This document shows, piece after piece, positions 10,213 to 20,985 of a stretch of DNA of 64,000 nucleotides. Every line of letters starts with the position of its first letter. Positions within the stretch are counted from its first letter, which is position 1. The stretch is from Macrobrachium rosenbergii. Lineage: Eukaryota > Arthropoda > Malacostraca > Decapoda > Palaemonidae. Both the position numbers and the translations under genes were made by a program. Location: contig NC_089749.1 in assembly GCF_040412425.1 (NCBI RefSeq), forward strand, positions 40,619,239 to 40,683,238, in the 5' to 3' direction. The notes under the pieces were generated by a model that ran no database searches, had not been told where the DNA came from, and saw only the letters and a list, made by a program, of their open reading frames with translations.

Positions 10213-11220
10213 CATGATTCTCCAACCAAAAAATTATTTGGATTAAGAGACGTGTTTATAAACAATCAACCACCTCCTTTTCCCAATTAGAGCTAGCAGA
10301 TTGTTTGTGTTGCTAAATATAAATATACAATTACCTTTAATAGTAAAATTACCTCCTCCGTGGACATTCAATAAAACGAGAATTTGTACACGCTTAAAAT
10401 ATTTATCAAAAAGTTATTCATATACCCAAGAACACCATAGCCAATATACAGTAGAACATATAAAAAAAAAGGTCCACTTTACGCAATACGTATACACTGA
10501 CGGATCTAAGTCACAATATGGATTGGGATATGCTGCAGTATCCCCAGACAAAACGTATCAGTTCTGTCTACCAGATAATGCCTCAGTATTTACAGCTGAG
10601 TTATGTGCAGTAGTATCAGCCATAAAAATAATTAAAGAAGCTTCATGTAATAATTTTGTGATTTATAGCGACCCCAGAAGCGCTATAGACGCCATTCAAA
10701 GCTATAATAAAAAAAATAATATTGTATAACAAATTAAATTTTCACTCCATAAATTGTATAATAATGTAGGGATTAAAGGAAATGAAGGGGCTAATAAAGC
10801 AGCTAAAGAAGCAGTCCACATGACAAAAACATATGTAGACATCCCTTTTAGTGACTATATAAGATATATAAAAACAATTATTGTAAGTAAATGGCAAAAT
10901 ATATGGAATGAAGAATATGAAAATAATAAATGAAAACAGATAAAATCCAGTGTTGGAGAATGGAGTTCATCATATCAGAGAGAGACACACACACAAGTAA
11001 TTCTGACGCATCTTCGAATAGCCCATACTCGTTTGACACGTGGACACTTAATGAGCAGTCCATGTGGCCCTCCTCCCAACTGCCCGCATTGCAAAGTGTT
11101 GATAACAGTCAAACATGTATTGTGTGAATGTCCAAAATATAATGTGCAGCGATTATCGATTTTTGGAAATAGATCAAAGAAGGAAATTTTGTCAGAATCT
11201 ACATTTTGAGTACTGTAATA
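10213..11220 (+). pseudogene. I/Nimb-like non-LTR ORF2: RNase H and C-terminal zinc finger
   Basis: The same element resumes after the hAT insertion. An RNase H domain reads YVYTDGSKSQYGLGYA (about 10485-10530), FTAELCAVVSAIKII and FVIYSDPRSAIDAI, giving the D-E-D catalytic residues. GIKGNEGANKAAKEAV follows, but the usual segment before it is shortened. The end reads HLRIAHTRLTRGHL, then CPHC and HVLCECPKY (about 11080-11140): a CCHC finger typical of I-type elements. Stops occur at about 10727 and 10931. RNase H downstream of RT is why I place the element in the I/Nimb group. Confidence 0.82.
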
Positions 11221-11622
11221 CCAATTTTAATGGCCATTAGGAGCTATGAGTCAATTGATAAAATATAAAAAGCAAATAATAGAAATACGAAAACCCTTAG
11301 GGGTGTAATGAATTTTAAAACAGCTAAGTTTTAAAATTTTAATAAATTTATTTTAAATTTTAATATACCTTTTTAGTGAATATATATGGAGACATGAGTA
11401 TGAATGTATTTATTTTGTGAGTGTGTTCCAGTATGAGAGCGTGTGCCTTTGTGCAGTTTTTAATTTCATTTTCATTCATTCATCACCATAACGAATGACC
11501 TATTTGGTCCTAGTGCTAGGCTTCTAGCCTAGACCTGTCATTTCATCCAAATCCTTCGGGCCAGTCCTATGAGAGCTGATAGTCATCTCAGTGGTCTGGT
11601 TAAACTGTTTTAATAATAACTG
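11221..11622 (+). other. 3' UTR and 3' end of the I/Nimb-like element
   Basis: Non-coding, ending GGTCTGGTTAAACTGTTTTA followed by ATAATAAC. A second copy of the same 3' end lies at 34560-34911, which proves it is a dispersed element and that its 3' terminus is a short TAA-type tail. Confidence 0.78.
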
Positions 11623-11629
11623 GGGAGAT

Positions 11630-12065
11630 CTCTCTCTCTCTTCTTCCTGGCAAACGTCACCTCCTGTTCAGAAAGCCAAACCTGGCACTCTGAGCATGGG
11701 CTGCTTTTTATTACAATCATGCTTGCAGCATGATGCATACAGTGTGTGGTGGTCAATCTCTACAGAGGAGAGGAACCAGTTATGCAGCCTGTCCTTCCCT
11801 GGACAGTACCTAAACACATGCGGTTTCCTCTCCGATAAAGTAGGCTTAAATGATTGAAGGGTTTGCATGGTATTAAAGACAAACAACAATCAAAACAATA
11901 TATTTTATCAAAGAAACAAGAATAAAGCGTAAAATGAAAGCGAGCAGTAAGTCGGGCAGAGAAGCACAGAGACATCTTCACACAATGGCGGCCGGAAGTA
12001 AAATGGAGTGCATACTGAATGCTATGTTAACAACGAAGGTTGTATTGTGTCGGAACAAATCCATT
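11630..12065 (-). pseudogene. DIRS Gag fragment (family A), 5' end
   Basis: On the minus strand, 11889-11668 encodes YCPGKDRLHNWFLSSVEIDH, then HTLYASCCKHDCNKKQP. The Cys/His-rich pattern (C-P-G-x-K ... D-x-H-T-L-C-x-x-C-x-K-H-x-C-N) is shared with the Gag regions near 29.4, 35.0 and 45.4 kb. The adjacent 11940-12020 matches the 5' leader near 29515-29585. Only the first part of the element is present. Confidence 0.62.
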
Positions 12066-12189
12066 TTGTTTGATTATAAAATAATAAAAAAAATACTGGC
12101 CTTTAGTAAACACCAAGGCATGTAAGTCAAGCAAGCATGGGAACTACTGTCATGGCTGTGTTTTGTAAACAAGAAGTTAGGCTAACCCA

Positions 12190-12939
12190 ATTTACCCTTT
12201 CAGTAACCTACCAAGCGGCCCCAAATTGGCCATGGAGTTGTTGGTTCCTACAGCTTCAATAATGAGCAAGAGAATCAATCCGAGTACCATCCATTGTTCT
12301 GTCTCAGACAGTAGGAGGAAAAGTCATATAATCATCCTCTTTTCTGAGTCGTGGCTTTCATGTGCGAATTTTTTAAAAATCTAGTCTGCCATGAAGATTA
12401 TTTCCCTAACATTGCTAGGTACTGGTTGCAAAAACTACAGACTATCCATCCAGCAATACCAGTCTGTATGGAATATGTGGTTGGATTACCTCCACACTGA
12501 GAGCCAGTTGAGCTCTGGTTGAAACAGTTTTACATTGTTTAACTTACCTGTTTGAGGACAAGCACCTTGCAGCTATTACAGTTGTCATACAAGGCTGCTT
12601 TACTGAAGTCTTTGCTTTAAGGGTGTGTCATTGATTCAAATATAAGTGTCTAATTCACTTCCCTGGTCCTCGGCATTGCAAAGACTGGCTCCTGCAAGGC
12701 TTCCAAATACTTGGTCCCTGAATAAATTTCTTTGACCCTTGTCATCTTAATTCAGTAGTCGTAATGCAACTAAACCTACACCTCAGTGCTCCAGGAGGCA
12801 GTCATTTTGACCTTCTTGGCATCCCAGCTCTCTTAGACGATGATAACATTTGTCACCCACACGCTTAACCATCACTGTTGTCTCCAGGCTTGTCATTTCT
12901 GGCCAAAAAAAAAGGAACATTTAAGGAAATCCCCTGTTC
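12190..12939 (+). pseudogene. DIRS tyrosine recombinase (family B), 5' piece
   Basis: Heavily frameshifted recombinase of a second DIRS family. Recognisable pieces: LTYLFEDKHLAAITVV (about 12545-12590), VFALRVCH, and SPGLSFLAKKKG near 12885-12915. The hAT element at 12948-15502 interrupts it, and the reading continues at 15511. Assignment depends on the motif order being completed by that second piece. Confidence 0.55.
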
Positions 12940-13139
12940 TTCTAAGGCAGGGGCAGGCAAACTTTTTGTCTCAAGGACCACATTGGGTTTTGAAAATTGA
13001 CAGATGGGCCGGGCTACAAGCATAAGACAAAATTAGGCCTGCATTACCCAGCATAATAGCATTACAGTAACTGTTTCTTTATGTAACCCATTATTTAAGA
13101 TAAAGAAAACAAATTCGCCATTTAATTGTCCATTCAATT

Positions 13140-14790
13140 TCAATGAGAATAGTGCAGTTGGTCACCCCCCTTTTTTGTGATAGCTTCAAAGTTTGGTGTC
13201 ATTTTACTTGAGGCAGTTTGCTGGACAGCTCCCAAGTGTTCATAATTGAGCTGGGCTCTGTGACGTAATTTGTTGAGGTTCACCAACCTGAAAGTCTGAT
13301 TACACACGTACTGTAGGTCAATCCAAATAAAACTCATCCACTTTAACAAAGTTGAACTTCTCCTTTAAGACAGTCACACTGCAAGTGTATCAGTTCCAAC
13401 TGAAGACCCTCTGGTGCTGTTTCATAGTCGATAGACAGGGGACATGGCACAAGCTGAAGCAACTTATCGATCTTCTCAAATTCAGAAAACAATGGCAGAA
13501 CTCTCTGTGAAGGTCATCCAGTGATTTGGCATATTTACTTGCATACCGTGAGGCTTCTGTGAGCATCACCAGTGTGGGGAAAGGAGTGAACAATTTTTGC
13601 ATTGTTTGTCGTGAGAACAGTCAGTGTAGCCTTTAAAATTTTCGTGTTTGACTACATGTCACGCACAAATTGATCCTCCCATGTAGCCAACACATTCCCA
13701 AGAAATGCAAAATCATACAACCAGTCATTATTGCACAGCTCGGAGAAATCAACATTCCCCCATTAACTCCAAAAATGACTCAGTGGCCTCTGTGATCTCC
13801 CGTATGCACTGGCATACTTTCCCAAAGCTTAGCTAACGAAAATTGGAATGGTAAAGTAAGTCCTGGTGGTCAGCGTAAGTTTCTTCAATGTATTTAATGA
13901 ATTGTCAATGAGTAAGCCCCGTTGCTCAAATGAAATTCACAAGTTTTACAACCACTTTCACTACATAATCAAAATGCAAAACAAACTTGCACAGGGACTC
14001 CTGGTTGATTATGCAGTGTAGGAAAATTATCTCCAACTCAGGCCTTTCTTCTTTCGCCTCATCCTGAATTCTTTTCAGCAATCCAATGTTTTTTCCTGTT
14101 AAATTTGGAGATCTATCTATGGTGATATTGACGAGTTTACTCCACGGTAGCTTCAAGCTTCAACCTCTCGATGACCCTGACACCTCGTATAGGTCCATTC
14201 CTCATGTTGTGCCCTTGGTGAACTCCATGGCTAGGAATTCCTCAGTGATTTAAACACATTTCATTAATCCCTCTGATAAAAATTAAGAGTTGAGCAGTGT
14301 CCTTTATGTCACTGCTCTCGTACAGAGTCAATGAAAACCACACAGAAGACTCTGCTGTCTTGTTTAAACCTTTGGCCAAGTCTTCATCAAGTATCTCTGT
14401 ACAGCGAGTCACTGTTCTCTGAGACAGACTTGAGGTTCTCAAATTTGCTTGTGATGTCAGGACATAGAACTGCAGCAGTCTCAGTCACACATTTCATCAA
14501 AAATTCTCCTTCAGAGAACGGCTTGCTTGCCTTTGCCAACTTGTATGCCAGTACATAACTTGCCTTTGTGCACAACTCCTGAATTGTGGACTGACTGGTA
14601 AAACTGTTCTGCTGAGCCTGTAAACTAGCTGCTAATTTTGTAGCAGTGGCGGCCCTCTCATCACTGGAAAGGTTACCAACATAGATTAGCATGCCTGGGG
14701 GAAAAGTGGCGGTTGATATTATACTCCTTGAATACCGCAATGATCTCTTTACAAATCAAACATACGGCTTGCAAACGCAATTCACAGAAG
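13140..14790 (-). pseudogene. hAT transposase (GTF2IRD2/ZBED-like) pseudogene
   Basis: Reading the minus strand from about 14740 gives YVLAYKLAKASKPFSEGEFL and CVTETAAVLCPDITSKFENL, then LSQRTVTRCTEILDEDL, WFSLTLYESSDIKDTAQLL, the catalytic-core neighbourhood of Charlie8-type transposases. It continues with NLTGKNIGLLKRIQDEAKEE, FLHCIINQESLCKF, YASKYAKSLDDLHREF and a C-terminal dimerisation-like piece TYVCNQTF-type near 13320-13180. Many stops and shifts lie between these blocks (for example 14243, 13923). The N-terminal BED finger was not recognised. Confidence 0.82.
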
Positions 14791-15034
14791 AAATATTTTT
14801 TGTCCACTCTTTGTTAAAAACTCGGCACTCACCTTCGGCTTTTCGCTTATTTTAACCACTCATGGTTTCAGAGTGTTTATCTCGAATCTACACTAGTGTG
14901 GCAAGTGGGACAAGATTGACTTACATTAGATAGGTCCAGATGTGTTCACGACGTGAAACAAACTTAACAAAAACCCAGCTTCATTCCAAAATATGTTGAG
15001 GTTTCCAACCTTCAAGACTCATGACCACTGATTT

Positions 15035-15038
<4 letters not shown>

Positions 15039-15107
<69 letters not shown>
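15039..15107. repeat. (GA)n microsatellite
   Basis: About 34 units, lying in the 5' part of the hAT element. Long dipeptide ORFs across it are artefacts. Confidence 0.98.
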
Positions 15108-15108
<1 letters not shown>

Positions 15109-15299
15109 AGTTTACATATTTATTTTCCTTACATACGAAAATTTTCAAATTATCATGCGTTTCCAGAAGATTATTTGGCAAACATCGGATATTATCGCAT
15201 ATCATACATATGGTATCGTTTGTCGTACGGATGGTCAAATTATCGTGTTGGTACGATAATTATGGTTCGTCTGAGAACCCTGGATAAGTCTTTGGTTGG

Positions 15300-15300
<1 letters not shown>

Positions 15301-15349
<49 letters not shown>
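15301..15349. repeat. (GT)n microsatellite
   Basis: About 24 units, inside the hAT element near its right end. Confidence 0.98.
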
Positions 15350-15352
<3 letters not shown>

Positions 15353-15510
15353 ATGTGTGACATTTAGTGGTACATTGTGTAATTGCAGGGAAATTATGAC
15401 AAGCAGCCTGAACATTGGAACCTCTTTGCAAATGCTCAGAGGTCTGATAAGAATGTGTCGCAGCCTGCATCCGGCCCGGGGGCCGTAGTTTGCCCGCTTC
15501 TGTTCTTAGG

Positions 15511-15990
15511 AAACTCAAAAATTACAGAAGGGACATTATGCTCAGTCAAAGCACTCCAGGTTTACTCAGATGTTGAAGCAAACATCCCAGATGGTCCTTT
15601 TTTCTTACACCCTATCACAAACAAGCCACTTTCTCTTCTTGGGCTGAGAATTGCCTTAGTGTCGCTAATTACAAAGGCTTTTGTTGGAGACATTTCTTGC
15701 AAAAAAGTCTCTGGGTTTACAAGGTAGTCATCACAGGCAGTGTTCCTCAAGCACTGCTGCCATGACATCCAACAAATTCAGATACATTGTATGTTGATAG
15801 GTGATATAGTAAGTCCCAGTAACATAGGCACCTTAGTAGAAACAAAAGGCCTTCTTGATGCCGTGGTAATTCTCAGATATTGCCAGGGAGGGGCAAAATA
15901 ATGCTTTATCCCAACCCGGCATAACTTGATAAGTAACTTTAGAAGAACATAGAGTAGCACATCCTACCCTTGATTGTTGAACCCTAGTGG
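15511..15990 (+). pseudogene. DIRS tyrosine recombinase (family B), 3' piece
   Basis: Continues the recombinase across the hAT insertion: LCSVKALQVYSDVEANIPDG, NKPLSLLGLRIALVSLI, then VFLKHCCHDIQQIQ near 15740-15770. In related recombinases this last block carries the catalytic Tyr (HY); here Cys is in its place. The HxxR block between them is shortened or lost. The ORF is open from 15383 to a stop at 15725, but its first 120 bases belong to the hAT element. Confidence 0.65.
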
Positions 15991-16028
15991 GTAGGGTATC
16001 CTGAATAAAAGAAGGTAATTAAAAACTG

Positions 16029-16098
16029 AAGTGACTTTACGAGAGACCATTTTTTTTTATCTTTAAGTGACTTTACGAGAGACCATTTTTTTTTATCT
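16029..16098. repeat. 36-bp tandem duplication
   Basis: Two nearly identical copies containing AAGTGACTTTACGAGAGACC followed by a T-run and ATCT. Just downstream of the recombinase remnant. Confidence 0.85.
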
Positions 16099-16164
16099 GG
16101 GTCATTGGGGTTTTTTAATCAGGAGCTAGGCCTTTTCGTCACCTGTCACTTTCTTTTCTATGCT

Positions 16165-16255
16165 CTTTTGAGGATGAACAGTGGCTATGCGACCAAAAAA
16201 AGTTTTGATAAAGGAAAAACGTATTTTCGGTAGCCACTATGAGTCCTCAAACCCA
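16165..16255 (+). repeat. Hairpin-forming inverted repeat
   Basis: TTTGAGGATGAACAGTGGCTA (16167) pairs imperfectly with TAGCCACTATGAGTCCTCAA (from about 16230). It lies at the presumed 3' end of the family B DIRS element and may be part of its terminal repeats. Confidence 0.6.
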
Positions 16256-16339
16256 CCCAATTTCCATGACGGAAAGGCATAGGACGTCGTGGTGAGCAAT
16301 TTTCATTCAAAGACCTGACAAGTAATCAGGCTCTTAGCC

Positions 16340-16680
16340 AGTTGTGCGCTGTTGTCGCCAAGGTCTGTGAACTTGCCGCAGCCTCTTTGGTGGTCTTGCC
16401 TACATATGAAATTCACTTTTTAAATATTTTTACTGCGATTGGATATGAAATATCAACAGTGATTAAACATTCTCTTGTGTACAGTTATGATATGTGTGGT
16501 AACCATACTAAGAGTCAACTAAACTTGTAACGAAATATCGTACAGTATATCAAGCAAAGCAAAAAAAAATGGCAACACGTACATACATATGCACACACTC
16601 ACTGAATAGTGTCGTGAACTTCCTGGAGTTCGTTTTATTTCATGTTATGTTTATAATAGTGTAATTTATATTTTATTTAA
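16340..16680. repeat. Dispersed repeat, copy 1
   Basis: A 240-bp stretch (16359-16600) is repeated at 17826-18045, sharing words such as TAAGAGTCAACTAAACTTG / TTAGAGTCAACTAAACTTG and AAGCAAAGCAAAAAAA. Its continuation (GTCGTGAACTTCCTGGAGTT, then the AGTACTGAAATA spacer) matches 23003-23096. No coding capacity seen. Confidence 0.75.
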
Positions 16681-16714
16681 GTATATATATTCAGTACTGA
16701 AATACACAATATAT

Positions 16715-16813
<99 letters not shown>

Positions 16814-16839
16814 ACTTATAGGATATGTCCAGTACTGAA

Positions 16840-16901
<62 letters not shown>

Positions 16902-16929
16902 TAAGGATATGTTCACTGAAATACACAAT

Positions 16930-17021
<92 letters not shown>

Positions 17022-17107
17022 ACTTAAGGATATGTCCAGTACTGAAATATTTACAATATATATATATATGTATATTTTATTTAAGGATATGTTCAGTACT
17101 GAAATAC

Positions 17108-17179
<72 letters not shown>

Positions 17180-17207
17180 ACTTAAGGATATGTCCAGTAC
17201 TGAATAT

Positions 17208-17300
<93 letters not shown>

Positions 17301-17336
17301 TTATTTTACTTAAGGATATGTTCAGTACTGAAATAC

Positions 17337-17418
<82 letters not shown>

Positions 17419-17484
17419 ATTTAAGGATATGTTCAGTACTGCAATATATATATTTTATTTAAGGATATTTCAGTACTGAAATAT

Positions 17485-17580
<96 letters not shown>
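16681..17580. repeat. (AT)n array punctuated by a 35-bp palindromic spacer (9 copies)
   Basis: Long (AT)n tracts alternate with a spacer close to TTACTTAAGGATATGTYCAG + TACTGAAATACACA. Spacers lie near 16690, 16811, 16898, 17019, 17075, 17177, 17302, 17415 and 17456. Its core TTCAGTACTGAA is a perfect 12-bp palindrome, changed to TCCAGTACTGAA in alternate copies. The whole is a higher-order tandem repeat with units of roughly 55-130 bp, not a simple microsatellite. Confidence 0.9.
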
Positions 17581-17583
<3 letters not shown>

Positions 17584-17584
17584 C

Positions 17585-18045
17585 ACACACAGAAAGAGAG
17601 AGAGAAAGAGAGAACAGTAACTGAGGTATGTATGTTTATATCAATGCATAAGTACAGTACAACACGCACACACTCCTTCACTATTTTACTTATATTTTAT
17701 GTTACAGTGTTCTCATTTACACTACATATTTACTGTTTTTTCTCATTTTTATATATACAGTACAAATCAAAAGATAAACATAGTTGTGTGCATAGGGTAT
17801 GTGCATATGCACACACTCATTCGATGTCGTCTGTGAACTTGCTACCGCCTGTTGTCTTGCCTTCACATTTTAAATATTTTTTTGGTGATTAGAGATGAGA
17901 TATCAACAATGATAAAATATTCTCTTGTGTATTGTTATGGTATGTGTGATAATACTTAGAGTCAACTAAACTTGCAGTGAAATATGGTGCGGTATATCAG
18001 GCAAAGCAAAAAAAGGCAACACATATGTACATATGCATAACTGAC
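17585..18045. repeat. Dispersed repeat, copy 2, left part
   Basis: 17826-18045 repeats 16359-16600. Copy 2 is interrupted at about 18045 and resumes at about 22995 (GGCGTCATGAACTTCCTGGA), so the Penelope-like element between was inserted into it. Confidence 0.72.
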
Positions 18046-18561
18046 TCACAGAGATATGGAATGTGATGAATGTATAAATAAAGGCAAATGCCACGAAGGA
18101 AAAATGAAAAACGGAGTGGTTGCTAGACCTTTTGACACAATGGTCCTTTACTAGCAGACTGATGAAAAATATGAAAATAATTGACTGATGACATACAGAT
18201 ATCCGTGAAGATGGGGATTATAAGGAGCTGATGCACCTGGAATCCAACACAGTTGAAGAATTAGTGGACCTACCAAAAGAAGGTAATAAATCTTTGAGAG
18301 GTTTTACAAATAATTAGGCCCAACTGGCTCAAAAGCAGAGAGGAGTCAGTTAAAGGATTATACAGGGGAAGAGACTAACCACCAAAAATGACCTTGAAAT
18401 GAATAAGCTGATTACATATAAAAGTACAACACTTTTTCTCCTTTTAGTAAACAATAACAATTTTTGCAAAATGAACATTTTCGAAAAAACTATTAAACAT
18501 ACGATTACACAGAAAACATATATAAGGTAACTAAGTAGTAATTAAGGTAACTGAGTAGTAA

Positions 18562-18858
18562 TTAAGTCAGTGATTTTATCTTTAAGGTCATTCTTGAACA
18601 TTTTACTAATACAGGGGTCCAAATAATACATGCTAGGGCTACGTTGAAATTACAGATGGAAGTAAGCTGTATAATTGCAGATTCTAAAAGATTTCGTAAA
18701 GAGAAATCTTTCGATCTGGCAGTCATTAAACTGTCAGTCCAATTGAAACTGTGTGAGTTTTCACTTAAATGAATGGATATTGCATTGGATGTTTGCCCAG
18801 TTTTGACAGAATAATTATGCTGCTTAATTCTCACTTCTAAATCCTTACTAGATTGACC
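18562..18858 (-). pseudogene. PLE GIY-YIG endonuclease domain
   Basis: After removal of the 18861-19521 insertion the minus strand reads CSSFYVGQSSKDLEVRIKQH in one frame, the YVG part of a GIY-YIG nuclease. It continues SVKTGQTSNAISIHLSENSH, FNWTDSLMTARSKDFSLRNL, LESAIIQL, with the downstream His and Glu expected in Penelope endonucleases. The frame is open through 18562. Confidence 0.83.
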
Positions 18859-18860
18859 TA

Positions 18861-19521
18861 CAGTCGACCCCCGCCTATTCGCGGTTCAGGATTCATGGCT
18901 TCATCTATTCGCAGATTTTTCTGTGGAACTTATCAACAAATTATTCGCAAAAAATTAATAATTCGCAAATTTTTTCATCAAGAAATATTCACTAATTACT
19001 GTATTTTCATGTTATTTTTGTGACTGAATATATTTTTTATGATAAAAAAACTATTTACCAGTTTTCAAATATTAATGTAAACACAGCAAAATATTGATAA
19101 AATGTATTTTTATTTCAATGCATATTAAATATTTAGGTACTATACAGTATTTAACTCTACTTGTGAATTCCCAGTGTTTCCCCTATGTACTGTAAAAAGA
19201 AAACAGGACAGCTTCAATATTGTATGAGGGAAAATGGAGGTTTCTGGGTATAAGGGTAACTTGAATCATTTTCACAAGTGGCTGTAAGCCTTATTATTTT
19301 AAAGGGTAAAGTTTAAGGTGACTTTGAAATGATATTAGCGTGTTTTAGTTGATAATTTAAGGTATATTTGATGTAGAATGATAGTTTAAGGTATACATTT
19401 GGTGTTTGAACTCATAAAACAGGCAGTTATAAACATTTTTAGAGGGGGATACGGTATTTGTGGATTTTTGGTATTCACAAGTGGATGTGGTATGCATCCC
19501 CTGCGAATACCAGGGGACACT
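18861..19521. mobile_element. Tigger/pogo-type MITE, 661 bp
   Basis: Left end CAGTCGACCCCCGCCTATTC, right end (inverted) AGTGTCCCCTGGTATTCGCA, flanked by TA at 18859-18860 and 19522-19523. It contains recurring ATTCGCA words and no transposase. It splits the GIY-YIG domain of the Penelope element, and excision restores the reading frame. Confidence 0.85.
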
Positions 19522-19529
19522 TACATAAA

Positions 19530-20818
19530 AAGAAGAGCAGTCCAAGCATGGAATTTTATATATTATATGTTGTTGGTTTCTTTAGGGCTATGTTTTATTA
19601 ACATTAATGTTAGTGTCTTATTATAGGAAAAAACCAGGTCGACATTAAAAAATTTCAACGATGATTTTGTGCTTTCAAAACCACTAAAATAAGGCAAGCT
19701 AAGTATGTTCTTAGGGGTTTCTTTGTCCATGTTTCTTTCACAATAAAATTTTTGTGGGCTTTATCATAGCAAATATCTAGTATATGTGAAGGGTAACATA
19801 AACCTGTTCCCATTTTTCTTTTGCATTCGATCTCTTGATCCAAATACTGGGGACTGACAATACGCAATGCTCATAAAAACATAGAAGAAAAATTGGATAT
19901 TCTGATATTACGGAGGTGGCCTGAATAGAAATGGACATGGGTTAAGTTGTTGGTTGGTTTCCTATAAATACTGAATTTGCATTGAAATGGTTCTCAATGT
20001 ATTAAAACATCTAAGAAAGGGAGGCAGTTGTCTTTTTTCTAATTCTCAAGTAAATTTAAAGAATGGTACCTGGTTATTCAAATTAGAGAGTAAATCATTT
20101 ACATCAATACCAGCAGGTAAAACAGTTCAAATATCATCAACGTATCTATACCACTTTAAAGGAGTTTAAATGATATTAGGTAAATATCGTTTTTCAAAAA
20201 ATTCCATACACAAGTTTGAGAGGAGTGGGAATAAAGGGTTGCCCATTGCCATACCAAATACTTGTTGGTAGAATTCACCATTGAATAGAGACTTACAATC
20301 ACAAATGCACAACCTAGTGAGTGGAATAATAAACTTACCATGTAATCAATTTCCAAACCAAAACATTGATCACTATGATCGCAATTTATAATACAGAAGA
20401 ATTATAAGAATATATACAATATTATTGAATACAGTGAAGTAAAGCATAATATTTTAAAAGATCCATGGAAAATATGTGTATTCGTCATGTTGATGTTTGT
20501 GTAATACGATATTAATATGTGAATGTAAAGTACTGTATAGTGTAGGCTAGGCTACCATATATTATGTATTCAATATACCATAGTGTAGACTAAGCTAATT
20601 CTTGTTTGTTATTCAATTTCTCTTTGCACTGAATTATCATAAGTCACTCTGCATGAACCTCCAGAATTAGACGATATTAATCATTACTATACCATTAGTT
20701 CGTTACTAAGATACTCTAAAATAGAATCTATAGGGACTCTAGTCAAAAGAGAACAAATATCAAAACTAACAAATCTATCAGTGGGGCAAAAAAGTTATTT
20801 TGTTTAATTTATCAACTA
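19530..20818 (-). pseudogene. PLE reverse transcriptase, palm to thumb
   Basis: Minus strand: TDRFVSFDICSLLTRVPIDS (about 20785-20725), then after an interruption TRLCICDCKSLFNGEFYQQV, FGMAMGNPLFPLLSNLCMEF, and WYRYVDDI with an intact YVDD active site (about 20152-20129). The connection runs through FLDV-like and LRIVSPQYLDQEIECKRKMG (about 19860-19810) to ECSSFY-type sequence at 19545. Frameshifts and stops occur at about 20170, 20125 and 19900. Confidence 0.82.
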
Positions 20819-20985
20819 CATATATAAACAACATAACGAATATATATGCATATTTTCCATGGATCTTTTAAAATGTTATGCTTTATTTCATTGTATCCAA
20901 TAATATTGCATATATTCTTATATTACTTTTATATTATAAATTGCGATCATAGCTATCAATGTTTTGGTTTGGAAATTGATTTCGT
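20343..20985. repeat. Inverted repeat, about 130-bp arms
   Basis: 20343-20480 reverse-complements 20850-20985 at roughly 85-90% (shared CCATGGATCTTTTAAAAT, AAATTGCGATCATAG, TGTTTTGGTTTGGAAATTGA). The spacer holds 20640-20818, a piece of Penelope RT. The left arm is part of an insertion that I could not delimit, the right arm part of the Tigger insertion. Confidence 0.75.

Larger units (their letters stand above)
12948..15502 (-). mobile_element. hAT transposon (Charlie8/GTF2IRD2-like), full length but dead
   Basis: Both ends are present: CAGGGGCAGGCAAACT at 12948 and, inverted, CAGAAGCGGGCAAACT ending at 15502. The flanks TTCTAAGG (12940-12947) and TTCTTAGG (15503-15510) are an 8-bp target-site duplication with one change. 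Subterminal sequence (GGGCCGGGCTACAAG on one side, GGCCCGGGGGCCGTAG on the other) resembles hAT elements of the Charlie type. It contains a transposase pseudogene on the minus strand plus a (GA)n and a (GT)n array. It sits inside a DIRS recombinase remnant. Confidence 0.88.

Noticed and set aside
16681..17580. CRISPR-like alternation of repeat and spacer
   Set aside because: The recurring parts are (AT)n and a fixed palindromic spacer; there are no unique spacers and no cas genes, and the DNA is eukaryotic.
16812..17681. Several 80-99 codon ORFs encoding repeated Tyr-Ile
   Set aside because: They are translations of (AT)n on both strands and carry no gene signal. The same holds for ORFs near 34.0, 37.2-37.6, 49.8, 51.0, 53.2, 62.5 and 63.0 kb.
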